Source: Mucilaginibacter sp. (GTDB lineage: Bacteria; Bacteroidota; Bacteroidia; Sphingobacteriales; Sphingobacteriaceae). From it: DNA of 64,000 bases. Under the pieces are notes generated by a model that saw only the letters and a program-made list of their open reading frames with translations, did no database searches and was not told where the DNA came from. The position numbers and the translations under genes are program-made. This document shows positions 8,035 to 16,620 of the stretch, one piece after another (the first letter of the stretch is position 1; each line of letters begins with the position of its first letter). Location of the stretch: contig NZ_JANYGQ010000011.1 of the NCBI RefSeq assembly GCF_025359345.1, positions 1-64,000 on the forward strand, in the 5' to 3' direction.

Positions 8035-8580
8035 ATGAAAAAACAAGTGCTTTTTATACAAGGCGGCGGCAACGATGGTTACAAGGCAGATGCAAAATTG
8101 GTGGCATCGTTGCAGAATGCATTAGGTAAGGAGTATGAGATTAGTTATCCCAAGATAGAATCCGACGAGGCCCTCCCGGATTTTGGCTGGCTGAAGCAGA
8201 TCGGAAACGAAATTGGTAAACTCAGCGGCGATGTTATTCTGGTCGCACATTCGTTAGGGGCTTCGTTACTGCTCAAATACCTTGCTGAAAATAAGGTTTC
8301 GAAAAAGATAGTAGGGGTTTTCCTGGTATCAACACCCTTTTGGAGCGGCGAAGAGGATTGGAAACAGGGGCTAAAGCTCCGCGATGATTTTGCTGAACGC
8401 CTGCCGCAAAGTACCCAAATCTTTTTTTACCATTGCCGCGACGATGAAGAGGTGCCTTTTGACAATCTTGCAACGTATAGGCAGAAGCTTCCGGCAGCAA
8501 CTTTTTGCGAATTTGAAAGTGGCGGGCATCAACTCGGCAACAATGTTAAGCTGGTAGCAAAAGATATTAAAAAGCTATAA
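8035..8580 (+). CDS. RBBP9/YdeN-like serine hydrolase
   Basis: This compact 181-residue alpha/beta hydrolase has an oxyanion-type start (IQGGGNDGY), the nucleophile elbow AHSLGAS with Ser73, a late Asp region (HCRDDEEVPF) and the catalytic His in ESGGHQLG. The size and layout fit the RBBP9/YdeN family (DUF1057-like), whose bacterial substrates are mostly unknown. ATG 8035 is preferred over a TTG six bases upstream. It is monocistronic or loosely linked to the methyltransferase 83 bp downstream. Confidence 0.85.
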   Translation: MKKQVLFIQGGGNDGYKADAKLVASLQNALGKEYEISYPKIESDEALPDFGWLKQIGNEIGKLSGDVILVAHSLGASLLLKYLAENKVSKKIVGVFLVSTPFWSGEEDWKQGLKLRDDFAERLPQSTQIFFYHCRDDEEVPFDNLATYRQKLPAATFCEFESGGHQLGNNVKLVAKDIKKL

Positions 8581-8663
8581 ATTAATCTTGAAGTAAACTA
8601 TAGGATGTTGATACTTTGCAAATATGATTAAACCCGGTAACTTCGGCAAAATCAAATGCAAGC

Positions 8664-9386
8664 ATGAAAATGGATTATTCAAAAAAGGCAACAAACCAGG
8701 AGATAAGGGAAAGATTTGACAAGGACACCGAACGTTTTTCGAACCTCGAAACCGGCCAGCTAACCACTATCGACGCTCCATTAACCATGGAGTTGTGCAC
8801 AGAAGCGGCAAAGTATGCTAATCCGCATGCAACGGAACTGCTGGATATCGGATGCGGCGCGGGTAACTATACCTTGAAGATGTTGGGTAAAGTTCCCGGC
8901 CTAAATTGTACCCTGAATGATTTGAGCCTGCCAATGTTGCAAAAAGCTAAAGAAAGGGTTACACCGCAAACAGGGGGCAGCGTCACTTTAATCCAGGATG
9001 ACATGCGAAACCTGGATCTGCCGGATGATCATTTCGATATTATCCTTGCAGCAGCTACCCTGCATCATTTGCGCGATGACGACGACTGGGAACTGATGTT
9101 CAATAAAATTTATAAAGCGCTGAAACGGGGCGGGAGCTTTTGGGTGTCTGACTTAATCGCCCATGATTCCGATGTTATCACTAAGTTGTTCGGGGATAAG
9201 TATGGCAGTTATTTGGAGACACTTGGTGGCCCCGAATACCGCCAGAAAGTAATGGACTACGTAAATTATGAAGACACTCCCCGTTCGCTCAATTACCAGC
9301 TTGCCTTGCTTGCCAAAGTTGGATTTAGTAACGTAGAGATATTACATAAAAACTCATGCTTCGCTGCGTTTGGCGGGATAAAATAG
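8664..9386 (+). CDS. Class I SAM-dependent methyltransferase
   Basis: This 240-residue protein carries motif I as LLDIGCGAGNYTLKML, the acidic loop 2 (LNDLSLPMLQKAKERV), motif D/N (IQDDMRNLDLPDDHFDIILA) and post-motif AATLHHLRDDDDWE, all typical of Methyltransf_25/11 proteins. The C-terminus (ALLAKVGFSNVEILHKNSCF) is also typical. The methyl acceptor is unknown. A box close to the promoter consensus (ATACTTTG) lies about 50 bp upstream. Confidence 0.85.
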   Translation: MKMDYSKKATNQEIRERFDKDTERFSNLETGQLTTIDAPLTMELCTEAAKYANPHATELLDIGCGAGNYTLKMLGKVPGLNCTLNDLSLPMLQKAKERVTPQTGGSVTLIQDDMRNLDLPDDHFDIILAAATLHHLRDDDDWELMFNKIYKALKRGGSFWVSDLIAHDSDVITKLFGDKYGSYLETLGGPEYRQKVMDYVNYEDTPRSLNYQLALLAKVGFSNVEILHKNSCFAAFGGIK

Positions 9387-9509
9387 ACTTTTTAACTTTT
9401 ATTCTGCCAGACTATGGAATGGTCGTTACTTTAATTTTCGTATCTTGTTTCGGCAAATTTGAAGTGCTATCTCAAGTTTTCTTATTAGCACCCGACCTGC
9501 CAGCCGCCT

Positions 9510-10091
9510 ATGACAGAATTGCTTAAACAAAATATTAACCGGCATATCACACTACCAGCGGCTCAAACAGAAGCGTTTTGCAGCTTATTTCAACAACGTC
9601 TGATAAAGAAAAAGAGTTTCTTACTGCGGGCAGGTGAAGTTTGCAAGTTTGAGGGTTTTGTTACCAAAGGGATTCTGCGGGTTTATCATATTGATAAAAA
9701 CGGCGATGAACAGATACTTTATTTTGCTATTGAAAACTGGTGGGTAACTGATATCGACAGCTTTACTAACAGCCTGCCGTCGCAGCTTTATATTGAAGCA
9801 CTTGAAGACAGTGAGGTACTGTTGATCTCGAAAAAAGATAAAGAGTTGGCCTATACAAACATACCTGAAATAGAAAAGCTGTTTAGGGTAATGACGCAAA
9901 AAACCCACGTTGCCTTACAACGAAGAATGGTAGATAATTTGAGTAAAACTGCCGACCAACGCTATTCCGACTTTATAGAAAAATACCCTCAAATCTACCA
10001 GCGCCTTTCTAACCTGCAAATGGCCGCCTACCTGGGCATTAGTCATGAGTTTTTAAGTAAAATACGCAACAAGCTTGCCCACAAAAAGTAA
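9510..10091 (+). CDS. Crp/Fnr-family transcriptional regulator
   Basis: The 193-residue protein has an N-terminal cyclic-nucleotide-binding-like beta barrel (LLRAGEVCKFEGFVTKGILR, then FAIENWWVTDIDSF) and a C-terminal helix-turn-helix (LQMAAYLGISHEFLSKIR). The barrel lacks the Cys ligands of FNR and the usual cAMP phosphate-binding signature, as in many Bacteroidota Crp-like regulators. It precedes the MBL-fold gene by 82 bp on the same strand and may control it; this is inferred from position only. Confidence 0.87.
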   Translation: MTELLKQNINRHITLPAAQTEAFCSLFQQRLIKKKSFLLRAGEVCKFEGFVTKGILRVYHIDKNGDEQILYFAIENWWVTDIDSFTNSLPSQLYIEALEDSEVLLISKKDKELAYTNIPEIEKLFRVMTQKTHVALQRRMVDNLSKTADQRYSDFIEKYPQIYQRLSNLQMAAYLGISHEFLSKIRNKLAHKK

Positions 10092-10173
10092 ACGGAATTT
10101 GATTTATTGAACTTGTTCAATCTTTCCTGGTACCCGGTGCCCCCATCTTTGCATCGTCATTAACAACAAAAAA

Positions 10174-11064
10174 ATGAAACCAGTTATTTCAACAGCTTTT
10201 TTAATCATCTTAATTTTATTAAAAATGGACGTACAGGCACAAAGTTTCAAAACTATTGAAACAAACAGTTTAACACTACAAGTTTACAACGCATCAGAAA
10301 ATAGTTTTGGTGTATCTTCGGTTGTCGTATCAGGAAAAACGGATGCCGTTCTGATCGACGCGCAATTCACCCTGGCTGACGCTGAAAAAGTAGCTCAGCA
10401 AATCAAAAAATCAGGCAAAAAATTAACCGCTATTTATATTTCTTGTGGCGACCCTGATTTTTATTTCGGATTGGAAGTATTCAAAAAATATTTTCCGGAA
10501 GTTACAGCTTATGCCGCACCGGCAACAGTGGAACACATTAAAGCGACGGCGCAGAAAAAATTAGATGTGTGGTGCGCTCAATTGGGTAAAAACATTACTT
10601 CGAATGTTATTTTACCACAGGTTTTAAAAGGCAACAGCATTGACCTGGAAGGCCAGAAAGTAGAGGTCATAGGCTTAGAAGAATTTCCGGCCAAAACGTT
10701 TGTATGGATACCTTCCATAAAAGCCGTGATAGGTGGCATCAACGTTTTTGGGAACACTTTCAATCTTTGGATGGCAGATGCACAAACAACGGAGGCCCGC
10801 CAGCAATGGATAAATGTTTTGGACAAAATTGAAGCGTTACAGCCCGCAATTGTGGTTCCGGCTCACGCCAAATCTGAAAGCGCATTCGACCTTAGCGCTG
10901 TGAAGCACACAAAAACCTATATAGAGTTCTATGAAGAGGTTTTGAAAACCAACAAAACATCAGGCGCTATCATAGCCACAATAAAAGCCAAATATCCTAC
11001 GCTTACTTTTGATATCGCCCTGCAACTAGGTGCAAAAGTAAACTCCGGCGAAATGAAATGGTAA
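10174..11064 (+). CDS. Exported metallo-beta-lactamase-fold protein lacking the metal ligands
   Basis: The protein has a signal peptide (cleavage near VQAQS, residue 23) and a full-length MBL fold of the kind written MBL fold metallo-hydrolase in Bacteroidota. The zinc motif HxHxDH, expected after the strand LTAIYIS, reads C91-G-D93-P-D95-F96: three His are gone. The later GD and H positions read GGIN and FNLWMAD. Only the distal PAHAKS His remains. It is likely not a zinc hydrolase, either a pseudoenzyme or a binding protein. The promoter-like CATCTTTG lies about 20 bp upstream. It follows the Crp/Fnr gene. Confidence 0.8.
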   Translation: MKPVISTAFLIILILLKMDVQAQSFKTIETNSLTLQVYNASENSFGVSSVVVSGKTDAVLIDAQFTLADAEKVAQQIKKSGKKLTAIYISCGDPDFYFGLEVFKKYFPEVTAYAAPATVEHIKATAQKKLDVWCAQLGKNITSNVILPQVLKGNSIDLEGQKVEVIGLEEFPAKTFVWIPSIKAVIGGINVFGNTFNLWMADAQTTEARQQWINVLDKIEALQPAIVVPAHAKSESAFDLSAVKHTKTYIEFYEEVLKTNKTSGAIIATIKAKYPTLTFDIALQLGAKVNSGEMKW

Positions 11065-11133
11065 AATTATCAACATGGTTCAACCTGGCAGTGTTTATGG
11101 CGCTGCCGGGTTGTTCTTTTAAATTAAAAACGA

Positions 11134-11523
11134 ATGACGAATTTAGAGATAGTAAAGAGCACATATGAAGGGAAAACTTCCGAAGAAAACGGCAGGAACC
11201 TTGTGGAACATGTTGCTGAAAATATAGCCTGGACTGAAGCTAAAGGATTTCCATACGGCGGTACCTATATCGGTTTGGAAAATATTACAAAGAACGTTTT
11301 TAGCCGTTTGGGCAGTGAATGGATCGATTATAAGTTTACACCGGAAGACTATGTTGCAAGTGGGGATAAGGTGGTTGCCTATGGCACTTACAAGGGTACT
11401 TACAAAGCCACAGGCCGGTTAATGGAGGCCCGCGTAGCCCACCTATGGAAATTAAACGCAGGCAAGATCATCAGCTTTGAGCAATTTGTTGACAGCCAGT
11501 CGGTAAACGACTCAATGAAATAA
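11134..11523 (+). CDS. SnoaL-like / NTF2-fold protein
   Basis: This 129-residue protein has the single-domain cone fold pattern of SnoaL-like polyketide-cyclase/ketosteroid-isomerase relatives: N-terminal helix (NLEIVKSTYEG), WTEAKGFPYGGTYIG, then strands VASGDKVVAYGTYKGTYKAT and HLWKLNAGKIISFEQFVD. It is most often a small-molecule-binding or isomerase-like protein without a defined substrate. It follows the MBL-fold gene by 69 bp on the same strand and may be cotranscribed with it. It is convergent with the broken DoxX gene. Confidence 0.85.
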   Translation: MTNLEIVKSTYEGKTSEENGRNLVEHVAENIAWTEAKGFPYGGTYIGLENITKNVFSRLGSEWIDYKFTPEDYVASGDKVVAYGTYKGTYKATGRLMEARVAHLWKLNAGKIISFEQFVDSQSVNDSMK

Positions 11524-11545
11524 AAAGCTGGGCCTTTTTTGCAGT

Positions 11546-11955
11546 TTATTGTTTCTGCGGCCAATACGACCAAAGCACAGCAAACAAACAGGCAATAAGC
11601 ACTACACTGTACTCCATACCGTTTCTGCCGCCGCCCACTACAAACCAGCCGTCGTGCATATGGTCGAGAAAGATACCCACCACAAGAACAACCATGTGAC
11701 AGATACAGGCCGGAATAACCAGGCGGCCATAACGAGTGCAACGCTGGAGGCTAAAGTAGAAAGGGTAATAAGCCATGCGAGCGCCACCCCAAGCGGAAAG
11801 CCGATGGACCCGAGGAATTCTCCGAATCCGGCCACGTCCCCATTTATTATCCTGGTGATGGAATGTACACTTAGGACGAGTGCTACAACGATACGAACAA
11901 TATCCAGCCCACGGGCGGGTCGGGATGAGGGTGTGATAAGCCAATTTTGTGCCAT
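11546..11955 (-). pseudogene. DoxX-like membrane protein, frameshifted tandem copy
   Basis: From ATG 11955 the frame reads MAQNWLITPS and follows the intact paralogue at 12106-12522 closely up to SSVALVM. There one base is missing: the plus strand reads GGCCATAAC (near 11729) where the intact copy has GGCCAATAAC. The remaining C-terminal half (RLVIPACICH to SYWPQKQ, stop at 11546) is well preserved in the next frame. The high similarity outside the lesion suggests a recent duplication and recent inactivation, or a sequencing error. Confidence 0.85.
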
Positions 11956-12014
11956 ATAAAGTTTTCGATTGTTTGATAAAAAATTAATTCGGAACGAATG
12001 TAGTGTCGGAAACA

Positions 12015-12028
12015 GCACAGATCTGTGC
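12015..12028. promoter_or_regulatory. 14-bp perfect palindrome in the duplicated leader
   Basis: GCACAGATCTGTGC is a perfect palindrome 60 bp upstream of the broken DoxX copy. The equivalent position before the intact copy reads AGAGATCTGTGC, an imperfect version. The following stretch TGCAGAAATGCTCAATTT is shared by both leaders. It is a possible operator; no regulator is identified. Confidence 0.35.
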
Positions 12029-12105
12029 AGAAATGCTCAATTTACTAAAGGGGGCATTTTTGTTTTAACTCAATAAAGGGGTTCGCGAATGACTGCGATA
12101 TTGCT

Positions 12106-12522
12106 TCAGATCTTTTGTTTCCTTGGCCAATATGACCACATCACCGCGAACAAACAAGCAATAAGTACCACGCTGAACTCCATGCCGTTTCTGCCGCCAC
12201 CTACAACAAACCAGCCACTGTGCCTATGGGCGAACAGGATGCCCATCATGAGAACGATGATATGGAAAATGCTGGCCGGAATAACCAGGCGGCCAATAAC
12301 AAGCGCAACGCTGGAGGCCAAAGTTGAAAGGGTGACGAACCATGCAAGCGCTACACTGAAGGGGCAACCGACGGAACTTAGGAATTCCCCGAAATCGCCG
12401 ACCAGGCCATCAGTCATCCTGACGATGGAATGTACGCTCAAAACGAGCGCTACAACGATACGAACAATATCCAGGCCACGGCCTGCGCGTAATGAGGGCG
12501 TGATAAGCCAATTCTGCGCCAT
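12106..12522 (-). CDS. DoxX-family integral membrane protein
   Basis: This 138-residue protein has four predicted membrane segments (IVRIVVALVLSVHSIVRM, VALAWFVTLSTLASSVALVI, ASIFHIIVLMMGILFA, FSVVLIACLFAVMWSYW) and the DoxX-like N-terminal layout with H and R in the first segment. DoxX proteins are small quinone- or thiol-linked membrane proteins in several redox settings; the role here is not known. It is the intact member of a tandem pair. Its stop is 150 bp from the start of the broken copy, and it lies downstream of the pxp operon on the same strand. Confidence 0.8.
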   Translation of the reverse strand: MAQNWLITPSLRAGRGLDIVRIVVALVLSVHSIVRMTDGLVGDFGEFLSSVGCPFSVALAWFVTLSTLASSVALVIGRLVIPASIFHIIVLMMGILFAHRHSGWFVVGGGRNGMEFSVVLIACLFAVMWSYWPRKQKI

Positions 12523-12628
12523 ACAAAGATTTCGGTTGATTTAAAAATTTATGCCGGAGCGAATATCACATCCGGCATAGAAGAGATCTGTGCAGAAATG
12601 CTCAATTTGCAAACGGGCGTTTTTAAAT

Positions 12629-13810
12629 TCAATAACCCAGCATCTGCACAATTGCGCCGCAACTCATATAAGTCATAGCCACCACAACGACAACGCCCAA
12701 AATGGTGAGCCATAACGGTTGTTTGTAAGCGAATACTATTTTTGAGCGATAGGCCGCCACCAGCATTACGCCTAAGGCAATAGGCAATATAAAGCCATTA
12801 ATGGCGCCAACTGTTAACAGGGTTTTAACAGGCTTTCCAATTATTTCAAAAATAATACAGGATACGATGATAAATGCAATGATGATCTCCCGGTTGAATT
12901 TCAATATCACCGGATGGAAGCTTTTTATAAACGAAACAGAAGTATAGGCCGAACCCACCACAGAAGATATTCCTGCCGACCATATGACAAGGCCAAATAT
13001 CTTATACCCCAATGCGCCGCTGGCTAACTGAAATACCGATGCGGCAGGATTATCCGGGTTTAGTTTCCCCCCAGCGCTAACTACACCCAGGGCTGCAATA
13101 AACAGTAACAGCCGCATGGTTGATGCCAGCCCGATAGCGCTAAGAGCACCTTTATTGATAGCAGGCAAATTTGCTATTCCGGTCTGGCGTGCATCCAGCA
13201 GGCGGTGGGCGCCCGAAAATGTGATATAACCACCTACGGTTCCGCCAACAATTGTCAGCACAGCAGTAAAGCTAAAATGTGTGGGATTAACAGCCCGTAA
13301 TGCAGCTTCGGCCAAAGGTGGTTTGCTAATATAGGCTATAAACAGCGCAAGCGATATTTTAAGCAGGCCCATGGTTTTGGCAAACGTATCCATTACCTTT
13401 CCTGCTTCTTTATAAATAAAAATGCCGATGGCAATAATAGCGCTCATGGCTGCCCCCTGGCTAACACTCACGCCAAACAATACATTTAAACCTAAGCCAG
13501 CGCCGGCAATATTGCCAACATTAAAAGCCATGCCACCTAAAAACACCAGGAAGGAAAGGAAATAACCAAGGCCCGGGAATACTTTGTTGGCAATATCCTG
13601 CGCGGGTTTATCGGCTACCGCAATAATGCGCCAGATATTGAGTTGGGCTATGGCGTCCAGCAAAATGGAAAGCAGGATAACAAATCCAAAACTGGCGCCT
13701 AACTGGGCGGTGAATACTGCGGTCTGGGTTAAAAAACCCGGCCCGATAGCTGACGAAGCCATCAGGAATGCTGCACCCAGTAGAACGCTCCAGTTAGATT
13801 TTTTCGTCAT
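12629..13810 (-). CDS. NRAMP-related transporter (YcsG-like), last gene of the 5-oxoprolinase operon
   Basis: This is a 393-residue protein with about 11 membrane segments in the NRAMP-like LeuT-type fold. The first segment reads GPGFLTQTAV (G23-F26) where metal transporters of the family have DPGN, and no MPH motif is seen in the sixth segment. It overlaps pxpA by 4 bp. In Bacillus subtilis the related ycsG lies in the ycsF-ycsI-kip cluster. The loss of the metal motif and the position argue for an organic substrate such as 5-oxoproline rather than manganese; that is inference. Confidence 0.85.
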   Translation of the reverse strand: MTKKSNWSVLLGAAFLMASSAIGPGFLTQTAVFTAQLGASFGFVILLSILLDAIAQLNIWRIIAVADKPAQDIANKVFPGLGYFLSFLVFLGGMAFNVGNIAGAGLGLNVLFGVSVSQGAAMSAIIAIGIFIYKEAGKVMDTFAKTMGLLKISLALFIAYISKPPLAEAALRAVNPTHFSFTAVLTIVGGTVGGYITFSGAHRLLDARQTGIANLPAINKGALSAIGLASTMRLLLFIAALGVVSAGGKLNPDNPAASVFQLASGALGYKIFGLVIWSAGISSVVGSAYTSVSFIKSFHPVILKFNREIIIAFIIVSCIIFEIIGKPVKTLLTVGAINGFILPIALGVMLVAAYRSKIVFAYKQPLWLTILGVVVVVAMTYMSCGAIVQMLGY

Positions 13811-14568
13811 ATGGAGGGCGCTTTGATGGTGATCCCCTCGTTTTGAAGTTTGAATCGGATCATTTTAGCAAACTGTACAGCATGCAACCCATCTCCATGC
13901 AGGCACAGGGTCTCGGCTTTTAACGGGATATTCTTTTTGTTGACAGAAATTACATGTTGTTGTTTCACCATCATTAATACCTGTTCTATTGATTGTTGCT
14001 CATCGGTGATGAGTGCATTGCTTTGTGTGCGTGGGGTAAGCGATCCATCGTCCTGGTAAGTCCGGTCGGCAAATACCTCCGAAGCGGTAACCAGGCCCGT
14101 CTTTTTGGCAGCTTCAACCATTTCGCTCCCGGCTAATGCATATAAAATTAAAGAAGAATCAAAATCGTGCACCGCTTCTACAATTGCTTTAGCCAGCGCG
14201 GCGTCTTTTGCGGCCATGTTATATAAAGCCCCGTGTGCTTTAACATGATGTAGTTTACCGCCAGCCGCCTTCACAAAACCATATAATGCGCCTATTTGAT
14301 AAATCGTCATCTGGTAGGCCTCATTTGCGGATATTTTCATCTCTCTTCTGCCAAAGCCCTGCAAATCAGGCAGCCCGGGATGCGCCCCGATAGCAACTCC
14401 CTTTTTTATAGCCATTTTAACCGTGTGCTGCATTACCTCGGGGTCGCCGGCGTGAAAGCCACAGGCAATATTGGCCGAGCTGATATAATCCATTATAATA
14501 TCATCATTAGGCATGGGGTAGTTGCCAAAGGCTTCACCCATATCACAGTTTAAATCAATGACTTGCAT
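13807..14568 (-). CDS. pxpA: 5-oxoprolinase subunit A
   Basis: This is a LamB/YcsF-family protein of 253 residues, with the family start DLNCDMGEAFG, SANIACGFHAGDP, GAHPGLPDLQGFGRREM, HVKAHGALYNM, EVFADRTYQDDGSLTPR and CLHGDG. Together with PxpB and PxpC it hydrolyses 5-oxo-L-proline (pyroglutamate) to glutamate using ATP, in the cytoplasm. It is separated from pxpC by 15 bp and overlaps the transporter gene by 4 bp, so the four genes form one operon reading leftward. Confidence 0.95.
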   Translation of the reverse strand: MQVIDLNCDMGEAFGNYPMPNDDIIMDYISSANIACGFHAGDPEVMQHTVKMAIKKGVAIGAHPGLPDLQGFGRREMKISANEAYQMTIYQIGALYGFVKAAGGKLHHVKAHGALYNMAAKDAALAKAIVEAVHDFDSSLILYALAGSEMVEAAKKTGLVTASEVFADRTYQDDGSLTPRTQSNALITDEQQSIEQVLMMVKQQHVISVNKKNIPLKAETLCLHGDGLHAVQFAKMIRFKLQNEGITIKAPSI

Positions 14569-14583
14569 AGTGTGGTATTAAAA

Positions 14584-15576
14584 TTATAAAAATATGCTTT
14601 TTAAAGCAGTTGTTAGTTTGCTCAACTCATCTTCTCTTTTAAGATAGAGAACTTCAGCCTCACGTCGGCTTATTTCTTTAAAATATATGGTATCTCCGGG
14701 TTTCAATTGGCCGCACAGGGACAAATCAACCGAAGCCACCTGTGCAATCCGCGGGTAACCGCCGGTTGTCTGGCAGTCGGCCATCAGCAATATCACCTGG
14801 CCATTACCGGTAACCTGGATGGTGCCCGGTGTTACTGCAGTTGAAATTAATTCATCCTTTTTGGTGCGAATGATTTCTGGCCCCTCCAAATGAAACCCCA
14901 TCCGGTTACTGTGCCTGCTCAATTGATAAGGTGCCGATAAAAAATCAATAACTGATTGGCTGTTAAACCAGTTGGTCTCCCGGGCCAGCGTAACCCTGAT
15001 AATCGTCCTGTTCATTGGCAATAATAACTGCCGGGGAATACTCCATTTAGCAAAATTAACCTGCTCGTTTTTTAGTTTGTTGAATACGCCTTTAGAAATA
15101 TCCGTGAGTTGTTCGTTGCTGCTTAATACATCATCACCCTGCAATGGCCGCCCTTTGAACCCGCCAAACGATGCCGCTAAACAAGTACTCCTGCTGCCCA
15201 GTACTTCGGGCACATCCCAACCGCCGGCAATGGATAAATAGGTGTGAACCCCATTGGAATTATGGATAAGCTGGATGATTGTGCCGGCAGGGATAAAAAT
15301 CGGCCGCTCTGGGGGTAAAATTTGCGCCCCGCATTGCAGTCGCATTCCATCCCCGGCATAAGCAATCAGCAAATCTGTTTCTGCCATAAACCCGGCGTCG
15401 GCATAAGCAAATTCAATTACCGCCTGGTCGTCAGTGTTTCCAACAGCCTTGTTGGCGATCCGGGCCGACAAACTATCCATAGCTCCCGAAATCGGAACCC
15501 CTTGGGATAGAAAATGACGACGGCCCATATCCTGTATGGTGCTCAATAAACCGGGTTTGAGTATACGGATTTTCAT
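14584..15576 (-). CDS. pxpC: 5-oxoprolinase subunit C (biotin-dependent carboxyltransferase-like)
   Basis: This 330-residue KipA/AHS2-family protein begins MKIRILKPGLLSTIQDMGR and has the family segments GVPISGAMD, ANKAVGNTDDQAVIE and SNRMGFHLEGP. The central stretch TAVTPGTIQVTGNGQVILLM and MADCQTTGGYPRIAQV is the most characteristic. It is the second subunit of the PxpABC 5-oxoprolinase. Its start overlaps the pxpB stop by 4 bp (ATGA), the usual sign of translational coupling. Confidence 0.95.
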   Translation of the reverse strand: MKIRILKPGLLSTIQDMGRRHFLSQGVPISGAMDSLSARIANKAVGNTDDQAVIEFAYADAGFMAETDLLIAYAGDGMRLQCGAQILPPERPIFIPAGTIIQLIHNSNGVHTYLSIAGGWDVPEVLGSRSTCLAASFGGFKGRPLQGDDVLSSNEQLTDISKGVFNKLKNEQVNFAKWSIPRQLLLPMNRTIIRVTLARETNWFNSQSVIDFLSAPYQLSRHSNRMGFHLEGPEIIRTKKDELISTAVTPGTIQVTGNGQVILLMADCQTTGGYPRIAQVASVDLSLCGQLKPGDTIYFKEISRREAEVLYLKREDELSKLTTALKSIFL

Positions 15577-16310
15577 TCTGCCGCCGCTAAGTGATCGAAT
15601 TCAAGCCGGGTTATTGGCTTAAAAATAACCCGGTCGCCGGCCTTTAACAAAGAGGGTTGCACGCGGTTGGCATCAAATAATTTAACCGGGGTTTGCCCGA
15701 TAAGCTGCCAGCCGCCCGGTGTTTGCAGCGGATAAATACCGGTTTGTTTGCCGGCAATCCCCACAGAACCTGCGGGTACTGCATTTCGCGGTGTGCCCTT
15801 CCGGGGCGTGGCTAACGATTCGGTCATTCCGCCCAAATAGGCAAAGCCGGGCATAAAACCTATCATATGTACACTATATTCTGCTGCACTATGTAATTGG
15901 ATCACGGCATCGACAGTCATGTTGTGAATTTTCGCCACTTCAGCAATGTCAGGTCCCAACTCCGCGTCATAACAAACAGGGATGATTACAATGTTTCCAG
16001 TAGCCACTGTTGTATTTTCCTGTTTTTCATGGAGCTGCGACAGGTAGCCACATACTTTTTCAAAACAAGCTGCACCGGGCATCTCATTTGATTGAATTAC
16101 CTTAACAGGATCAAAAAAAACGCTAAGTGTGGTATAAGCAGGCACAGAAGCTATGAAACCAGGGAAAGGATATTGGTTAAGGGATCGATCAAATACGGGG
16201 ATTACTTCAAGGATATCCTGGCTGATTTCCCGGCCAAATTCAATGGTTACCGCCTGTTCGCTTAAGCTGTAAATGGGTAATTTAGGATCAGACTTGAACT
16301 GCGTTTTCAT
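15573..16310 (-). CDS. pxpB: 5-oxoprolinase subunit B (KipI/AHS1 family)
   Basis: The protein carries the AHS1-domain landmarks: SEQAVTIEFGREI, YDAELGPDIAEVA, HSAAEYSVHMIGFMPGFAYL, TPRKGTPRNAVPAGSVGIAG and TGIYPLQTPGGWQLIG. I chose Met 16310 (MKTQFKSD) as start, because the open frame extends to 16388 with residues that do not resemble the family; Met 16319 is the alternative. It is the first gene of the pxpB-pxpC-pxpA-transporter operon; no dedicated regulator is adjacent. Confidence 0.93.
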   Translation of the reverse strand: MKTQFKSDPKLPIYSLSEQAVTIEFGREISQDILEVIPVFDRSLNQYPFPGFIASVPAYTTLSVFFDPVKVIQSNEMPGAACFEKVCGYLSQLHEKQENTTVATGNIVIIPVCYDAELGPDIAEVAKIHNMTVDAVIQLHSAAEYSVHMIGFMPGFAYLGGMTESLATPRKGTPRNAVPAGSVGIAGKQTGIYPLQTPGGWQLIGQTPVKLFDANRVQPSLLKAGDRVIFKPITRLEFDHLAAAE

Positions 16311-16421
16311 TGCAACCATTTTCTTGTCCGAATTTACTTTTTTTGGCGCACAGAACAATAGCCGGATATAAACCTCAACCGGTGCCAAAGTTTAAACCTA
16401 TGCCAGTATTATTGCCTGCAA

Positions 16422-16468
16422 AGCGTTCCATTTTAGCACGTGGAACACCCGGAACACTGTGAAACATG
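16422..16468 (-). repeat. 47-bp dispersed repeat, copy B
   Basis: On the minus strand this copy reads from CATGTTTCAC to GGAACGCT and encodes MFHSVPGVPRAKMER. Most differences from copies A and C fall at third codon positions, or keep the hairpin through G-T pairing. It lies upstream of pxpB in a 310-bp intergenic stretch (16311-16620) that holds nothing else I can name. Confidence 0.8.
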
Positions 16469-16620
16469 CTGATTATGAGTGGGTTTTATTTTGTTATAAA
16501 TGTTTGTCCCGACAAATCGCAGTTCCACCGGTGCGTAATCTATACAATTCGGCCGGGGAAGTATAACCCGGCCGCATTGCTTTAACGCGTTTTTGACCAT
16601 TGTTCATATGAATTTTGCGC

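Noticed and set aside
11549..11959. 136-residue plus-strand ORF opposite the broken DoxX copy
   Set aside because: It is the shadow of the duplicated DoxX gene; a similar shadow occurs opposite the intact copy at 12089-12544.
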